Positions 1 to 8,428 of a DNA stretch of 64,000 nucleotides are shown one piece after another. Made by a program: the position numbers and the translations under genes. The notes beneath the pieces are model-generated. The model worked only from the letters and a program-made list of their open reading frames with translations. It made no database searches and was not told the origin of the DNA. The DNA is from Clostridium sp. AN503. Its GTDB lineage: Bacteria; Bacillota; Clostridia; Lachnospirales; Lachnospiraceae. Location of the stretch: contig NZ_JBFDTP010000002.1 in assembly GCF_040719375.1 (NCBI RefSeq), forward strand, positions 1,736,001 to 1,800,000, given 5' to 3'. The stretch's first letter is position 1, and the number at the start of each line of letters is the position of its first letter.

Positions 1-367
1 CTGCCTCCAGCCGGTTAATCCCGTCAATGATATCCTGATCGAACCGTGTCCGGTCTCCGATCATTTTCACGCGCACATTGTTAGCTGTGGCTATCTTCAA
101 AAGACGTACCATATAATAGCGGAACAACTGCATCAGCGCCCCCACTTCATCAGAGGACCGCTTCCAGTTCTCTGTGGAAAACCCGTAAACGGTCAGGTAT
201 TCTATCCCCATACGTGCTGCGATCTCAACGGTCTTCTCTACTGTCACACAGCCTTCCTTATGGCCCATGGTGCGCGGCAGGCCGCGTTTTTTCGCCCACC
301 GTCCATTGCCGTCCAGTATCAGTGCAACATGTCTCGGGATCACCATTCCCTGCTGGTTTGCTTCCAT
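1..367 (-). CDS. uppS: Isoprenyl transferase (undecaprenyl diphosphate synthase), N-terminal part
   Basis: Partial gene: the 3' end lies beyond the window edge, leaving about 122 codons. The product condenses farnesyl and isopentenyl diphosphates into the C55 lipid carrier used for cell-wall synthesis. The N-terminus carries the cis-prenyltransferase signature LILDGNGRWAKKRG, whose Asp binds the Mg-diphosphate, followed by GHKEG and then TVYGFSTENWKR, all hallmarks of the family. The start ATG at 367 is preceded by a GGAGG site. It is the third gene of pyrH-frr-uppS, transcribed leftwards, about 100 bp after frr. The family assignment is secure; only the C-terminal half is unseen. Confidence 0.95.
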   Translation of the reverse strand, partial: MEANQQGMVIPRHVALILDGNGRWAKKRGLPRTMGHKEGCVTVEKTVEIAARMGIEYLTVYGFSTENWKRSSDEVGALMQLFRYYMVRLLKIATANNVRVKMIGDRTRFDQDIIDGINRLEA

Positions 368-465
368 ATTCTTCCTCCCATATCGGACATTTATACGCTT
401 TTCATTGATAAAACTGTGGGACAGGAATCTCCCCCTGTCCCCCCAATGTTCTGATATAAAATTGA

Positions 466-1020
466 TTAAACCGTCATGATCTCTTTTGTCTTGGCTTCGA
501 TAGCAGCGTCGATCTTCTCGATCATCTTGTCGGTGATCTTCTGGATCTTCTCCTCACCGAGCTTTAAATCGTCCTCAGAAAAATCGCCGCTCTTTTCCAT
601 CTTTTTAAATGTCTCGTTGGCATCCCGGCGGATATTGCGGACTGCAACCTTGGTTGCCTCGCCTTTCTTCTTCACATCCTTGGAAAGATCTTTTCTGCGC
701 TCCTCGGTCAGCTCCGGGAACACCAGACGGATCGTGTTGCCGTCATTGGTCGGGTTGATGCCCAGATCAGAGGTAAGGATCGCTTTCTCGATCGCCTTTA
801 ACAGGGACTTCTCCCATGGCTGGATCATGATCATGCGCGCTTCCGGCACACTGATATTGCCCACCTGCTGGATCGGGGTCGGAGTACCGTAGTAATCCAC
901 TTTCAGCTTGTCCAGCACATGCGGGTTGGCACGCCCTGCGCGGATGGATGCATACTCATCCAGCAGCACATTCAAAGACTTTTCCATCTTCTCTTCGTAT
1001 AACTTTAACTGTTCCTGCAT
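466..1020 (-). CDS. frr: Ribosome recycling factor
   Basis: A 184-residue protein of the usual length for the family. With EF-G it splits the post-termination ribosome. It starts MQEQLKLYEEKMEKSL and contains the conserved RAGRANPHVLDKL segment, then YYGTPTPIQQVGNISVPEARM, and a C-terminal helix rich in Lys and Glu. The ATG follows AGGAGG with a 5-nt spacer. It lies 12 bp downstream of pyrH, so the two are cotranscribed in the standard pyrH-frr-uppS order. Confidence 0.97.
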   Translation of the reverse strand: MQEQLKLYEEKMEKSLNVLLDEYASIRAGRANPHVLDKLKVDYYGTPTPIQQVGNISVPEARMIMIQPWEKSLLKAIEKAILTSDLGINPTNDGNTIRLVFPELTEERRKDLSKDVKKKGEATKVAVRNIRRDANETFKKMEKSGDFSEDDLKLGEEKIQKITDKMIEKIDAAIEAKTKEIMTV

Positions 1021-1032
1021 AATCTCCTCCTG

Positions 1033-1737
1033 TTAATCGACGGTCACGATCGTGCCGTTTATTTTTCCCTGCATTGCGTTCGCAATGCTGTCTTTCTCAT
1101 TCAGATCAAAGACGGCCATGGGCATCTTATGCTCCATGCACATGATGGAAGCCGTCAGGTCCACCACCGCAAGCTGTCTGTCGATGACCTCCTGGATGCT
1201 GATCGTATCATACTTCTTCGCATCCGGGTTCTTCGCCGGGTCACTGTCATACACTCCGTCTATGGACTTGGCAAGAAGGATACAGTCTGCATCCATCTCT
1301 ACTGCACGCAGGGTGATACCGGTATCGGTTGAAAAATACGGATGACCGGTGCCGCCTGCAAAAAATACGACCATGCCCCGCTCGAAATATTTATTGGCGC
1401 GGTCTTTAGAAAAAAGCTTTGTCATGGAACCGCACTCAAAGGGGGTCAGGATCTGGGTCTGCATTCCCGCATTGCGGAAAATCTCAGATACATAGATACA
1501 GTTCATCACAGTGGCAAGCATGCCGATCTGATCCGCCTTGGTCCGGTCAATGGCCTCGCTGGTACGGCCTCTCCAGAAGTTGCCGCCGCCGATAACGATG
1601 CCTACCTGGATGCCTGCATCCACAGAGATCTTTACCTGACGCGCCACTTCCTTTACGGTAGCCTCGTCAAACCCGGTCTTTTTCGGACCGGCAAGGGCTT
1701 CACCGCTTAATTTTAAAAATACTCGGTTCATGTTCAT
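1033..1737 (-). CDS. pyrH: UMP kinase
   Basis: A 234-residue bacterial UMP kinase of the amino-acid-kinase fold, phosphorylating UMP to UDP for RNA, DNA and envelope precursors. It shows the N-terminal FLKLSGEALAG nucleotide-binding segment, GIVIGGGNFWRG, and ADCILLAKSIDGVYDSDP, all diagnostic for PyrH. A second in-frame ATG two codons in is possible; the first is better placed behind AGGAG. It heads the pyrH-frr-uppS unit. In most Firmicutes tsf lies directly upstream, but here the upstream gene is a phosphopantetheinyl transferase and tsf is 60 kb away. No strong promoter could be recognised in the 93-bp gap, so it may partly depend on readthrough. Confidence 0.97.
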   Translation of the reverse strand: MNMNRVFLKLSGEALAGPKKTGFDEATVKEVARQVKISVDAGIQVGIVIGGGNFWRGRTSEAIDRTKADQIGMLATVMNCIYVSEIFRNAGMQTQILTPFECGSMTKLFSKDRANKYFERGMVVFFAGGTGHPYFSTDTGITLRAVEMDADCILLAKSIDGVYDSDPAKNPDAKKYDTISIQEVIDRQLAVVDLTASIMCMEHKMPMAVFDLNEKDSIANAMQGKINGTIVTVD

Positions 1738-1783
1738 GGGATTTTATGTCTCCTGTTTCTCGGGGTGTGTGCGGCTAAAATTG

Positions 1784-1821
1784 GCAGTGCATGCGTGGTC
1801 AGTCGTGTCAGACCGCACTGC
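1784..1821 (-). terminator. Possible weak intrinsic terminator
   Basis: A two-part inverted repeat: GCAGTGC (1784-1790) pairs with GCACTGC (1815-1821), and GGTC pairs with GACC inside. On the minus strand it is followed only by a short CCAATTTTAG stretch, so the U-tract is poor. It lies just after the phosphopantetheinyl transferase stop and before pyrH. It could end the long flagellar operon or only attenuate it. Confidence 0.4.
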
Positions 1822-1830
1822 TCATTGCCT

Positions 1831-2502
1831 TCATGGATATCTTACCACATCCGTCAGGTTTTGAAAAGAGAAAAAAATGTCGCCGGCGCTGCCGCTTTCA
1901 CTCTCCTTTAAGCAGACTGCGGCACAGTATCCGGGAACGGTATATTCCCGGAATTCATAGCCTGCGGGAGTTTGCCCTGAACAGACGGAAAAACTGTTAA
2001 GGGGAATGCGCATCCCCTCGCCGGTCACCTTGAGATAACTCTCTTTCAATGTCCATATCCTGAAAAACAGTTCATCTTTCTTTCCCCCCGGGGGCTGCCT
2101 TTTCAGCTCCTCCAACTCCGCCTCCGCAAAAAAACGCTGTGCGACTCCCATCCTCGCTTCCTGCACGCGCTCCACGTCACAGCCTGCCTCGCGGTCGGAA
2201 AATACAGCCATTGCCATCGTGCCGGAATGGGACAGGTTAAAATGGATCTCCGGATGGTCTGCCAGATATGGTTTGCCGTTCCCTCCATATGCCATATGCA
2301 CACTGCGCTCCCGCAGCCCATACTCCCGCAGCCCATGATCCAGCAAAAGCCCGGCGCCCAGGGCCTGTATCTTGTCTTTTTCAAAACGGCGGGAGTTGAT
2401 CTTCTCCCTACGCTCCTCAGACAGTCCCTCAGACAGCAGGGCTACGTCCGGAACGGTTCCGCCCGGCAGTTCCATACTGCATAAATATACTTTTGTTGCC
2501 AT
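1831..2502 (-). CDS. 4'-phosphopantetheinyl transferase (Sfp type)
   Basis: A 223-residue Sfp/AcpT-type enzyme that moves phosphopantetheine from CoA onto a carrier-protein serine. Both signature motifs are present: GCDVE at residues 107-111 (Mg-binding acidic residues) and WTLKESYLK at 150-158, with FNLSHSG at about 88-94. The reading frame is open for another 87 codons upstream, but that extension overlaps ftsX and is low-complexity, so the ATG at 2502 (MATKVYL) is chosen. It is 47 bp downstream of ftsX and ends 93 bp before pyrH. No carrier-protein synthase is nearby, so the target is unknown; it could serve fatty-acid ACP or a distant biosynthetic cluster. Confidence 0.88.
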   Translation of the reverse strand: MATKVYLCSMELPGGTVPDVALLSEGLSEERREKINSRRFEKDKIQALGAGLLLDHGLREYGLRERSVHMAYGGNGKPYLADHPEIHFNLSHSGTMAMAVFSDREAGCDVERVQEARMGVAQRFFAEAELEELKRQPPGGKKDELFFRIWTLKESYLKVTGEGMRIPLNSFSVCSGQTPAGYEFREYTVPGYCAAVCLKESESGSAGDIFFSFQNLTDVVRYP

Positions 2503-2549
2503 AACGTTTTCCTGTCCATCGCTTTCTTTTTTGTCTATTATTTTCCAGT

Positions 2550-3467
2550 CTATACGGAAGTACTCCTTTTTAATTTCCCCATCACGGACCAGCCGCCGAC
2601 AGCCCCCGTCACCATTCCAAGGAGGACCGATGTGACCGCCAACCGTGGGAATACCTCTCCGGCCGGCAGAAACTGAAATGCGCCACCATAAAGCGCCAGA
2701 CCAGCCGCCACCATATCCTGCCCCCAGCTGTAACAGGCATACAAAAGAAACAGGGGAATGCACATCCCCAGGATCGCCATCACGAAGCTCTCCACCAGAA
2801 ACGGTACCTTAAGAAATGCCTCCTGAGCTCCCATCAGCCGCATGACGCGGGTCTTTTCTTTCTGAGCCTCAATCCCTACAGAGAGCGCGTTATGGATCAG
2901 CAGGATGGAGATCAGCATAAAAAGTACCGTGCTCCCGGCAACGACACGGAACACCACTTTCTTGATCCGGAGAAGGGCAAAGACCGTGTCCGCCGAATGA
3001 GTCACCTTCCGCACGCCCTCCAGATCCCGGACATAGGTGACGAAGGATTCCTGCTGTTCAATCCCGTCGATATATACCTGATAATGGTTTGATGCTGCGA
3101 GCGGGTTGTCCCCCTCAAAGATTCCGTCCAACACCTCCCCATCCTCAAAATAATCCTGTTTGAAGCTGCTCCAGGCATCCTCCGAGGAGGTGTACGCCGT
3201 CTTCAGCACTTCCGGGCGGTTCCGGATCAACCCGCCAACCTCCTCCACACGCTCCGGAGTCACATCCTCCTCAAAGAAGACGGCTACGTAGACGTCCTCC
3301 TCCGTCTTTTTTAAGGCGCTGTCCAGATTTACCGCCGCCAGATAACAGATCCCGAAGAGAAAAATACAGGATGACATGGTCAGCACTGTCGCCGCCGTGT
3401 AAACACGGTTATGCCACAGATTCTTAAACCCCAGTCTGCACAAATAAAGCCATGTCCTAAATGCCAT
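2550..3467 (-). CDS. ftsX: Cell division ABC-type permease FtsX
   Basis: A 305-residue FtsX. With the ATPase FtsE it transmits a signal across the membrane to peptidoglycan hydrolases (CwlO or PcsB in Gram-positives). It has one N-terminal membrane helix (about 22-44), an extracellular domain, and three C-terminal helices after about residue 168. The cytoplasmic loop GIEAQKEKTRVMRLMGA is typical. Its start overlaps the end of ftsE by 11 bp. A PcsB/CwlO-like coiled-coil NlpC/P60 protein, the expected partner class, is encoded at 46.2 kb. The gene is intact although ftsE is broken. Confidence 0.93.
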   Translation of the reverse strand: MAFRTWLYLCRLGFKNLWHNRVYTAATVLTMSSCIFLFGICYLAAVNLDSALKKTEEDVYVAVFFEEDVTPERVEEVGGLIRNRPEVLKTAYTSSEDAWSSFKQDYFEDGEVLDGIFEGDNPLAASNHYQVYIDGIEQQESFVTYVRDLEGVRKVTHSADTVFALLRIKKVVFRVVAGSTVLFMLISILLIHNALSVGIEAQKEKTRVMRLMGAQEAFLKVPFLVESFVMAILGMCIPLFLLYACYSWGQDMVAAGLALYGGAFQFLPAGEVFPRLAVTSVLLGMVTGAVGGWSVMGKLKRSTSV

Positions 3468-4154
3468 AAAAGAACCCTCCCCTGCTGCTGTCCTGTTCCA
3501 GCTTCCCGTACCGGAGCACGATCTGCCGTTTGTGCATATTCCGCACCAGCTCCTGATTGTGGGATACGGTCAGGACCGTGGTGCCCTCCTGGTTGATCCT
3601 TTCAAGCAGCCGCATGATATCTTCCGCATTTCTCTGGTCTAAATTGCCGGTCGGCTCGTCTGCCAGAAGCAGTACCGGCCGGTTTACCATGGCCCTGGCC
3701 AGGGCGGCCCGCTGTTTCTCCCCGCCGGAGAACGCTGCGGATAACAGCCTGCTTTCTTATCCAGGCCGACACTGGAAAGCACCTCACGCACCCGCTCCTT
3801 TATCTGCCCCGGATCTGCTTCTATCAGCCGCTGGGCAAACGCCACATTGTCATATACGGTGAAGTCCGGAAACAGCTTAAAATCCTGAAATACCATGCCG
3901 ATGTACCTGCGGTAACGGTAAACCTGCCTCACCTTTAACTGCCCCAGCAAAACGCCGTTGACCACCACAGACCCTTCCGTCGGCTCTGTTTCCTTAAGGA
4001 TCAGATCCAGCAGGGTGGTCTTTCCGGCTCCGCTGTTGCCCACCAGAAAGACGAACTCTCCTCTGTCGATGCGCAGACTTACATTGTCCAGGGCTTTCTG
4101 TCCGTTGCCATATACTTTTGTTACCCGGTCCATCAAAATCATGCTATTATCCAC
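3457..4154 (-). pseudogene. ftsE: Cell division ATPase FtsE, interrupted by a single-base frameshift
   Basis: An ABC ATPase of the FtsE family, read in two frames. The first part (from 4154) has Walker A GNSGAGKTTL and the Q-loop MVFQDFKLFP. The second part, ending at 3457, has the signature SGGEKQRAALARA, Walker B VLLLADEPTGNLD and the switch His TVSHNQ. The frames join at about 3732-3733: restoring one base would give KKAGCYPQRFSGGEKQ, matching the family, and a protein of 232 residues, close to the usual 228. Without it the first frame runs into unrelated residues and stops near 3684. Its start overlaps the flhB stop by 8 bp. This may be a real mutation or a sequencing error; loss of FtsE would leave FtsX without its ATPase. 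Confidence 0.88.
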
Positions 4155-5220
4155 TGTACATTCCCTCTTTCTTTTTCAGCTTGTACACAAATGCCAGCAC
4201 CTGTGCAACGGTCTGATAGAATTCCTCCGGAATTTCCATATCGACTTCCACCGTCTCGAAAAGCCCCCTTGCCAGCGGGCGGTTCTCCATGATATAGACA
4301 TCGTTGGCCTCCCCGATCTCCACGATCTTTAAGGCGATCAGATCCGCTCCCTTTGCAAGCACCATCGGCGCCCGGTTCTTCTCCGGATCATATCCCAGCG
4401 CGACTGCATAATGGGTAGGGTTTCGGATGATAACATCCGCGTTCGGAACGTTCTGCATCATACGCATGGACGCCATCTGACGCTGCTTTTCACGGATACG
4501 TCCCTTGATCTGCGGGTCGCCCTCCGTCTGTTTGTATTCTTCCTTGATCTCCTGCTTGCTCATGCGCAGGTTCTTTTCATATTCCCACCACTGATAGAGA
4601 AAATCAAAACCGGCGAGAAAAGCAAACGCCAGCCCTACGGTATTGACCAGCGAGACAACGGTCCCCCCTGCATAGCTCAAAGCCCCCTGCACAGTCCCTT
4701 CCATCAGGCGAGGCAGCTCGTAAACCCGCTCCTTCAGAAAAATGTAGATGACCCAGATCAGGATCGTGATCTTTAAGACTGCCTTCAAAAGCTCCACAAT
4801 AGAACGGATGGAGAACATCCGCTTGAAGCCCTTGAGCGGACTGATCCGCTCCATCTTAAATTTCATGGTTTCCATGGAAAACGCCATCCTGGTCTGGAAA
4901 AACGTGATGACCACCGCGGCCAGCACGCCGATAAACAGAATTGGCAGGGCGGCCTGGGCAAACAGCCAGGCCGCCTGAGATGCCATCCTTCCCATATCAT
5001 CTATGGCAATCGGATCACGCACCGACGCATAGGCGAAAAACAGTTTGATGCATCCATATATTTTTTCATAGGTAAATGGCGCAAGAAACCTTAAAGCATT
5101 GAACAGGACCAGAAGGCTGCAGACCCCGACCACATCGTTGCTCTGGAATACGTTTCCCTTTTTCCGCTCGTCCTGCCTCCGTTTCGGTGTGGCTTTCTCT
5201 GTCTTTTCATCTGCTGCCAT
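4147..5220 (-). CDS. flhB: Flagellar export switch protein FlhB
   Basis: The inner-membrane export-gate protein that switches secretion from rod/hook to filament substrates. It begins with the KTEKATPKRRQDERKKG cytoplasmic segment, has four membrane helices, and a C-terminal cytoplasmic domain containing the autocleavage motif NPTH at residues 267-270 in RNPTHYAVAL. The ATG at 5220 is chosen because GGGAG lies 8 nt upstream; a GTG three codons earlier abuts that site. Length 357 is normal. It follows fliR by 30 bp and overlaps ftsE. A second FlhB-like C-terminal fragment is encoded at 23930-24310. Confidence 0.96.
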   Translation of the reverse strand: MAADEKTEKATPKRRQDERKKGNVFQSNDVVGVCSLLVLFNALRFLAPFTYEKIYGCIKLFFAYASVRDPIAIDDMGRMASQAAWLFAQAALPILFIGVLAAVVITFFQTRMAFSMETMKFKMERISPLKGFKRMFSIRSIVELLKAVLKITILIWVIYIFLKERVYELPRLMEGTVQGALSYAGGTVVSLVNTVGLAFAFLAGFDFLYQWWEYEKNLRMSKQEIKEEYKQTEGDPQIKGRIREKQRQMASMRMMQNVPNADVIIRNPTHYAVALGYDPEKNRAPMVLAKGADLIALKIVEIGEANDVYIMENRPLARGLFETVEVDMEIPEEFYQTVAQVLAFVYKLKKKEGMYSG

Positions 5221-5250
5221 GTCCATCACTCCCTTCGCCGCAGAAAACGA

Positions 5251-6036
5251 TTATGCAAACATCATCAGCACATTCTGGATCTCCCCCATCAGCCTTGCCA
5301 CATACTCGTCAAAAAATGCTCCGACCGGATAGGCAAACGCGATCATCAACAGGATTCCCAGCAGTATCTTGGACTGGATATTGATGACAAACACATGGAT
5401 CTGGGGGATCAGCTTCATGAGCACACCCATGGTCGCCTCCAAAATAAATTCCGCCGCCAGAAACGGCAGTGTCAATTTGATCACCATCAAAAAGACCGTT
5501 CCAAAGAGATGGATGAGATAAGACAGGATCACCGGACCGATCACCGGCACCGGCGCCGCCCCTACCGGGATCACCTCGTAGGAATATGCAAACAGCCGGA
5601 TCACAGCCAGATGGCACCCGGTAGCAAAAAAATACAGAAAGAAAAACACATTGATAAACTGTCCAAAGATCGAAGTCTGGATCCCGCTTACCGGGTCCAT
5701 CACCTTCCCCATGGCAAGTCCGAACGCCGTATCCAGCATATCTCCAGCCACATAGAGCATATAGAAAAAAAGCTGAAATACATAACCGGTCGCAAGGCCC
5801 ATGACCACTTCCCGGATCAGTGCCTCCGCCATCTGAAAGGTCGTATAACCTTCTATTGCCGCAGCCCCCGTCACAGCCGTGGGCAGAAGCAGGATGCTCA
5901 AAGAAAGCGTCAGCCCGATCTTCAACATATTGGGGACGCCTCTTCTGGCAAACACGGGATTGACCAGGATCATTCCCGCCATCCTGGCAAAGACCAGGAG
6001 AAATACGCTGAAATATTCCAAAACTGCAAGTTCCAT
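5251..6036 (-). CDS. fliR: Flagellar export gate protein FliR
   Basis: A 261-residue very hydrophobic protein with about six membrane helices, matching FliR. It forms the type III export gate with FliP and FliQ. Recognisable features are the N-terminal FARMAGMILVNPVFARRGVPN segment and the FxDxxxGxxMGKVMDPVSG-like loop. It sits in the standard fliO-P-Q-R-flhB order, 26 bp after fliQ, with a GGGAGAGA ribosome site. Confidence 0.95.
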   Translation of the reverse strand: MELAVLEYFSVFLLVFARMAGMILVNPVFARRGVPNMLKIGLTLSLSILLLPTAVTGAAAIEGYTTFQMAEALIREVVMGLATGYVFQLFFYMLYVAGDMLDTAFGLAMGKVMDPVSGIQTSIFGQFINVFFFLYFFATGCHLAVIRLFAYSYEVIPVGAAPVPVIGPVILSYLIHLFGTVFLMVIKLTLPFLAAEFILEATMGVLMKLIPQIHVFVINIQSKILLGILLMIAFAYPVGAFFDEYVARLMGEIQNVLMMFA

Positions 6037-6062
6037 TCTCTCTCCCTATCCCTGCGCCTGTA

Positions 6063-6326
6063 CTAAAGAGACGACATTATGGTAAACAGTTCCTGCACAA
6101 ACTCATCCATGATCTTGAACATCCAGGTTCCCATCCCCAGCAGCACCAGGGATATCACGATCAGCTTCGGCACAAAAGTCAGCGTCTGCTCGTGGATCTG
6201 GGTCGCCGCCTGAAAGATAGCAACCAGAAGCCCCACGATAATACTGATGATCAGCATAGGTCCGGCTATCTGGAATGCGACCAGCATAGCCTCCTTCATG
6301 ATCTCCATAACCTGCTCCGGTGTCAT
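6063..6326 (-). CDS. fliQ: Flagellar export gate protein FliQ
   Basis: A small two-helix membrane protein (87 residues from the chosen start; the family is about 89). The open frame reaches 18 codons further upstream, but AGGAGG lies 7 nt before the ATG at 6326, which gives the family-typical start MTPEQVMEIM and leaves an 11-bp gap after fliP. The core contains AGPMLIISIIVGLLVAIFQA followed by a TFVPK segment, characteristic of FliQ. Confidence 0.94.
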   Translation of the reverse strand: MTPEQVMEIMKEAMLVAFQIAGPMLIISIIVGLLVAIFQAATQIHEQTLTFVPKLIVISLVLLGMGTWMFKIMDEFVQELFTIMSSL

Positions 6327-6337
6327 ATCCATCCCTC

Positions 6338-7114
6338 CTATCGGAAGCCCTGTATCAGGGTCTTTATCACCAGTTCCCATCCGTCCACCAGAACAAACAT
6401 CATGATCTTAAACGGCAGGGCGATCATCGTGGGCGGCAGCATCACCATACCCATGGACATGAGCGTGCTGGATACCACCAGATCAATGATCAGAAATGGG
6501 ATATAGATCAAAAATCCCATCGTAAACGCTTTGTTTAACTCACTCAAGATAAAGGACGGTACGATCACAGACAGCCCCAGCGAGGTATAAGCTTCCGGTC
6601 CGCCGGACACATCCGGTACCTCTTCTTTTGAAATAGACAGAAACAGATCCAGACTCTTTTTTTCCGTCTGCTTCAGCATAAATTCCTTCACCGGTTCCTG
6701 TGCCAGGTCAAAAGCCTCCTCCCGGGTGATCTCTCCCGCACGGTAAGGCTCATAAGCCTGGGTGCCGATCTGGGAAAATACCGGACTCATGATAAACAGC
6801 GTCAAAAACAGAGCGAGTCCTGTCAGCACCTGATTGGGCGGCGACTGCTGGGTTCCCAGCGCATTTCTCAAAAATGACAGTACAATGACGATCCTTGTAA
6901 AGCTGGTCATCATGATCAAAAGAGAAGGCACTACAGCAAGAAACAGAAATAAAAACATAATATCCAGCATATCCATCGGCCGGCCGCTTCCAGCTGTATC
7001 CTCCAGAACGAGGGAAAGGCTGGCGCCATAGGCTACCAGCCCCCGTGCAGCGAAAACCTTTGCCCCCACAAGGGCAGCCACAGCCCAGGGCAGGATCCTG
7101 TGCCTGCTTTTCAT
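6338..7114 (-). CDS. fliP: Flagellar export gate protein FliP
   Basis: A 258-residue export-gate protein with a cleavable-type N-terminal signal (about residues 1-28) and four membrane helices. Family signatures include TSFTRIVIVLSFLRNALGTQ, QSPPNQVL and the C-terminal LVDGWELVIKTLIQGF. The start overlaps the fliO stop as ATGA, implying translational coupling. With FliQ and FliR it makes the secretion pore. Confidence 0.96.
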   Translation of the reverse strand: MKSRHRILPWAVAALVGAKVFAARGLVAYGASLSLVLEDTAGSGRPMDMLDIMFLFLFLAVVPSLLIMMTSFTRIVIVLSFLRNALGTQQSPPNQVLTGLALFLTLFIMSPVFSQIGTQAYEPYRAGEITREEAFDLAQEPVKEFMLKQTEKKSLDLFLSISKEEVPDVSGGPEAYTSLGLSVIVPSFILSELNKAFTMGFLIYIPFLIIDLVVSSTLMSMGMVMLPPTMIALPFKIMMFVLVDGWELVIKTLIQGFR

Positions 7115-7473
7115 AATCCGTCACTCCCATTTCTCTTTTGTTTTCCACCCTGAGGCAGATGGCGTTTCATCTGTTCCTTAAAAACAGCAGCAAAATCTGG
7201 CGTAACTTCCGTCTGATCTTGCTGCACATAGGTTTCCAGTTCATCCAGCTTTACGATCCCGGAAGGAGATACTCCCATGAGCAGGAACCGCTCCTGAACC
7301 TGTACCACCACCAGAAAGCTGTCCCGTCCAACCGGCATCCTGTCCAGGATCTTCATATTTCTGGTCTGCTGCCGTCCCATGGCACCGCTCCCCAGCAGTC
7401 TGGTCGTATAATAAGCAAGCGCCAGCACCAGGATCAGTACCACAAGATAAAAAAATATCTTTAAAAATGGCAT
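7111..7473 (-). CDS. fliO: Flagellar biosynthesis protein FliO (FliZ-like)
   Basis: A 120-residue protein with one N-terminal membrane helix (about 5-25) followed by a short cytoplasmic domain. The segment RNMKILDRMPVGRDSFLVVV is typical of FliO/FliZ proteins, which stabilise FliP during gate assembly. It lies between fliY1 (1-bp gap) and fliP (4-bp overlap). The family is poorly conserved, so the name depends on both the motif and the position. Confidence 0.88.
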   Translation of the reverse strand: MPFLKIFFYLVVLILVLALAYYTTRLLGSGAMGRQQTRNMKILDRMPVGRDSFLVVVQVQERFLLMGVSPSGIVKLDELETYVQQDQTEVTPDFAAVFKEQMKRHLPQGGKQKRNGSDGL

Positions 7474-7474
7474 G

Positions 7475-8413
7475 TCATTCCCTCTTGTCTATAATCTCAA
7501 TAATACGGGTTGAAAAACGGTCGTCCGAGACCAGCACATCCCCGCGTCCGATCAGATTTCCATTGACCAGGATATCCGCAGGAGAACCTGCCTGTTTATC
7601 GAGAGTCAAAACCTCCCCCGCCTTCAGATCCAGGATATCTCTTACGCTGCATCGTGTACCGCCAATGCGGACTGACACTTCCAGCTGGATCTCTCCCAAG
7701 CGTTTCCTGTCCTCCCCGATATGATCCTCCGTATATTCTATAGGCGAATACTTGAATTCCGGAAAATACACTTCCTGTACGGGGACCGCCTTCCCTTTTT
7801 TCCGGAATGTTTCAGGCGCTTTCACAGAAGCTGCCTCCATCCCTGCTTCGGGCAGCCCGAACAGCTCCGAAAATTTATCCGAAGTGACCCGGAATACATC
7901 CGAAGATAATACACCTTCAATATCTACATGAAGACGGATCAGCAAAGCCTGTCCGCTCCCACCCCAACGGCGGACCAGCTCCTGGATCTGTTCTGTCCCA
8001 TCCCATACCAAAGCTTCTTTAAAGCATTCCCGTATGCCATGGCCAAAAAGATCCTCAAACTCCGCGTCAGAACTGCCAATACTCTGGGAGACCACCTCTT
8101 TAAGTGTGCTTAAGGCAATCTCATCCAGAGGACTTTCCCTGTCAATGGGTACTCCCATGATATAATTAGTGATCTGCAGAGTTTCCTTCCTGCCGAAAAC
8201 ATAGATCTGAGGCAGCTTTAATCCATCCCCCTCCACAGTACCTTCTATGGAAACATTAAAACGTGGGAGGTACTCTGCCAGTCCATCTGCATCCGCCTCT
8301 ATAATATCCTCTACCGATATCCTGCACTTCCTGCCCAGAAGGCCGCTCAGTGTCTTGCAGACTGAAACCGCCTCCATACCGAGCAGTTCCGTCATTGCTC
8401 CTTTATCCAACAT
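7475..8413 (-). CDS. fliY: Flagellar motor switch protein, FliY/FliN type (copy 1)
   Basis: A 312-residue C-ring protein with a CheC-like N-terminal region (about 1-200), a linker, and a C-terminal SpoA/FliN domain (about 235-312) containing LEVSVRIGGTRCSVRDILDL and LIGRGDVLVSDDRFSTRI. It directly follows fliM, the classical position. The CheC/FliY phosphatase motif (Ser/Asp-xxx-Glu-xx-Asn) reads S102-xxx-E106-xx-S109, so the Asn is missing and CheY-P phosphatase activity looks unlikely. There is no N-terminal EIDALL-type docking peptide. A second FliY is at 31.8-32.8 kb. Confidence 0.88.
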   Translation of the reverse strand: MLDKGAMTELLGMEAVSVCKTLSGLLGRKCRISVEDIIEADADGLAEYLPRFNVSIEGTVEGDGLKLPQIYVFGRKETLQITNYIMGVPIDRESPLDEIALSTLKEVVSQSIGSSDAEFEDLFGHGIRECFKEALVWDGTEQIQELVRRWGGSGQALLIRLHVDIEGVLSSDVFRVTSDKFSELFGLPEAGMEAASVKAPETFRKKGKAVPVQEVYFPEFKYSPIEYTEDHIGEDRKRLGEIQLEVSVRIGGTRCSVRDILDLKAGEVLTLDKQAGSPADILVNGNLIGRGDVLVSDDRFSTRIIEIIDKRE

Positions 8414-8428
8414 CCTTCTCCCCCCGGC

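Noticed and set aside
2503..2763. N-terminal extension of the phosphopantetheinyl transferase
   Set aside because: It overlaps ftsX, is Gly/Trp-rich and unlike the family; the ATG at 2502 gives the usual length.
3684..3760. Programmed -1 frameshift in ftsE
   Set aside because: No proper slippery heptamer is present and FtsE is not known to use frameshifting; a lost base in the Arg codon before Phe-Ser-Gly-Gly explains the data simply.
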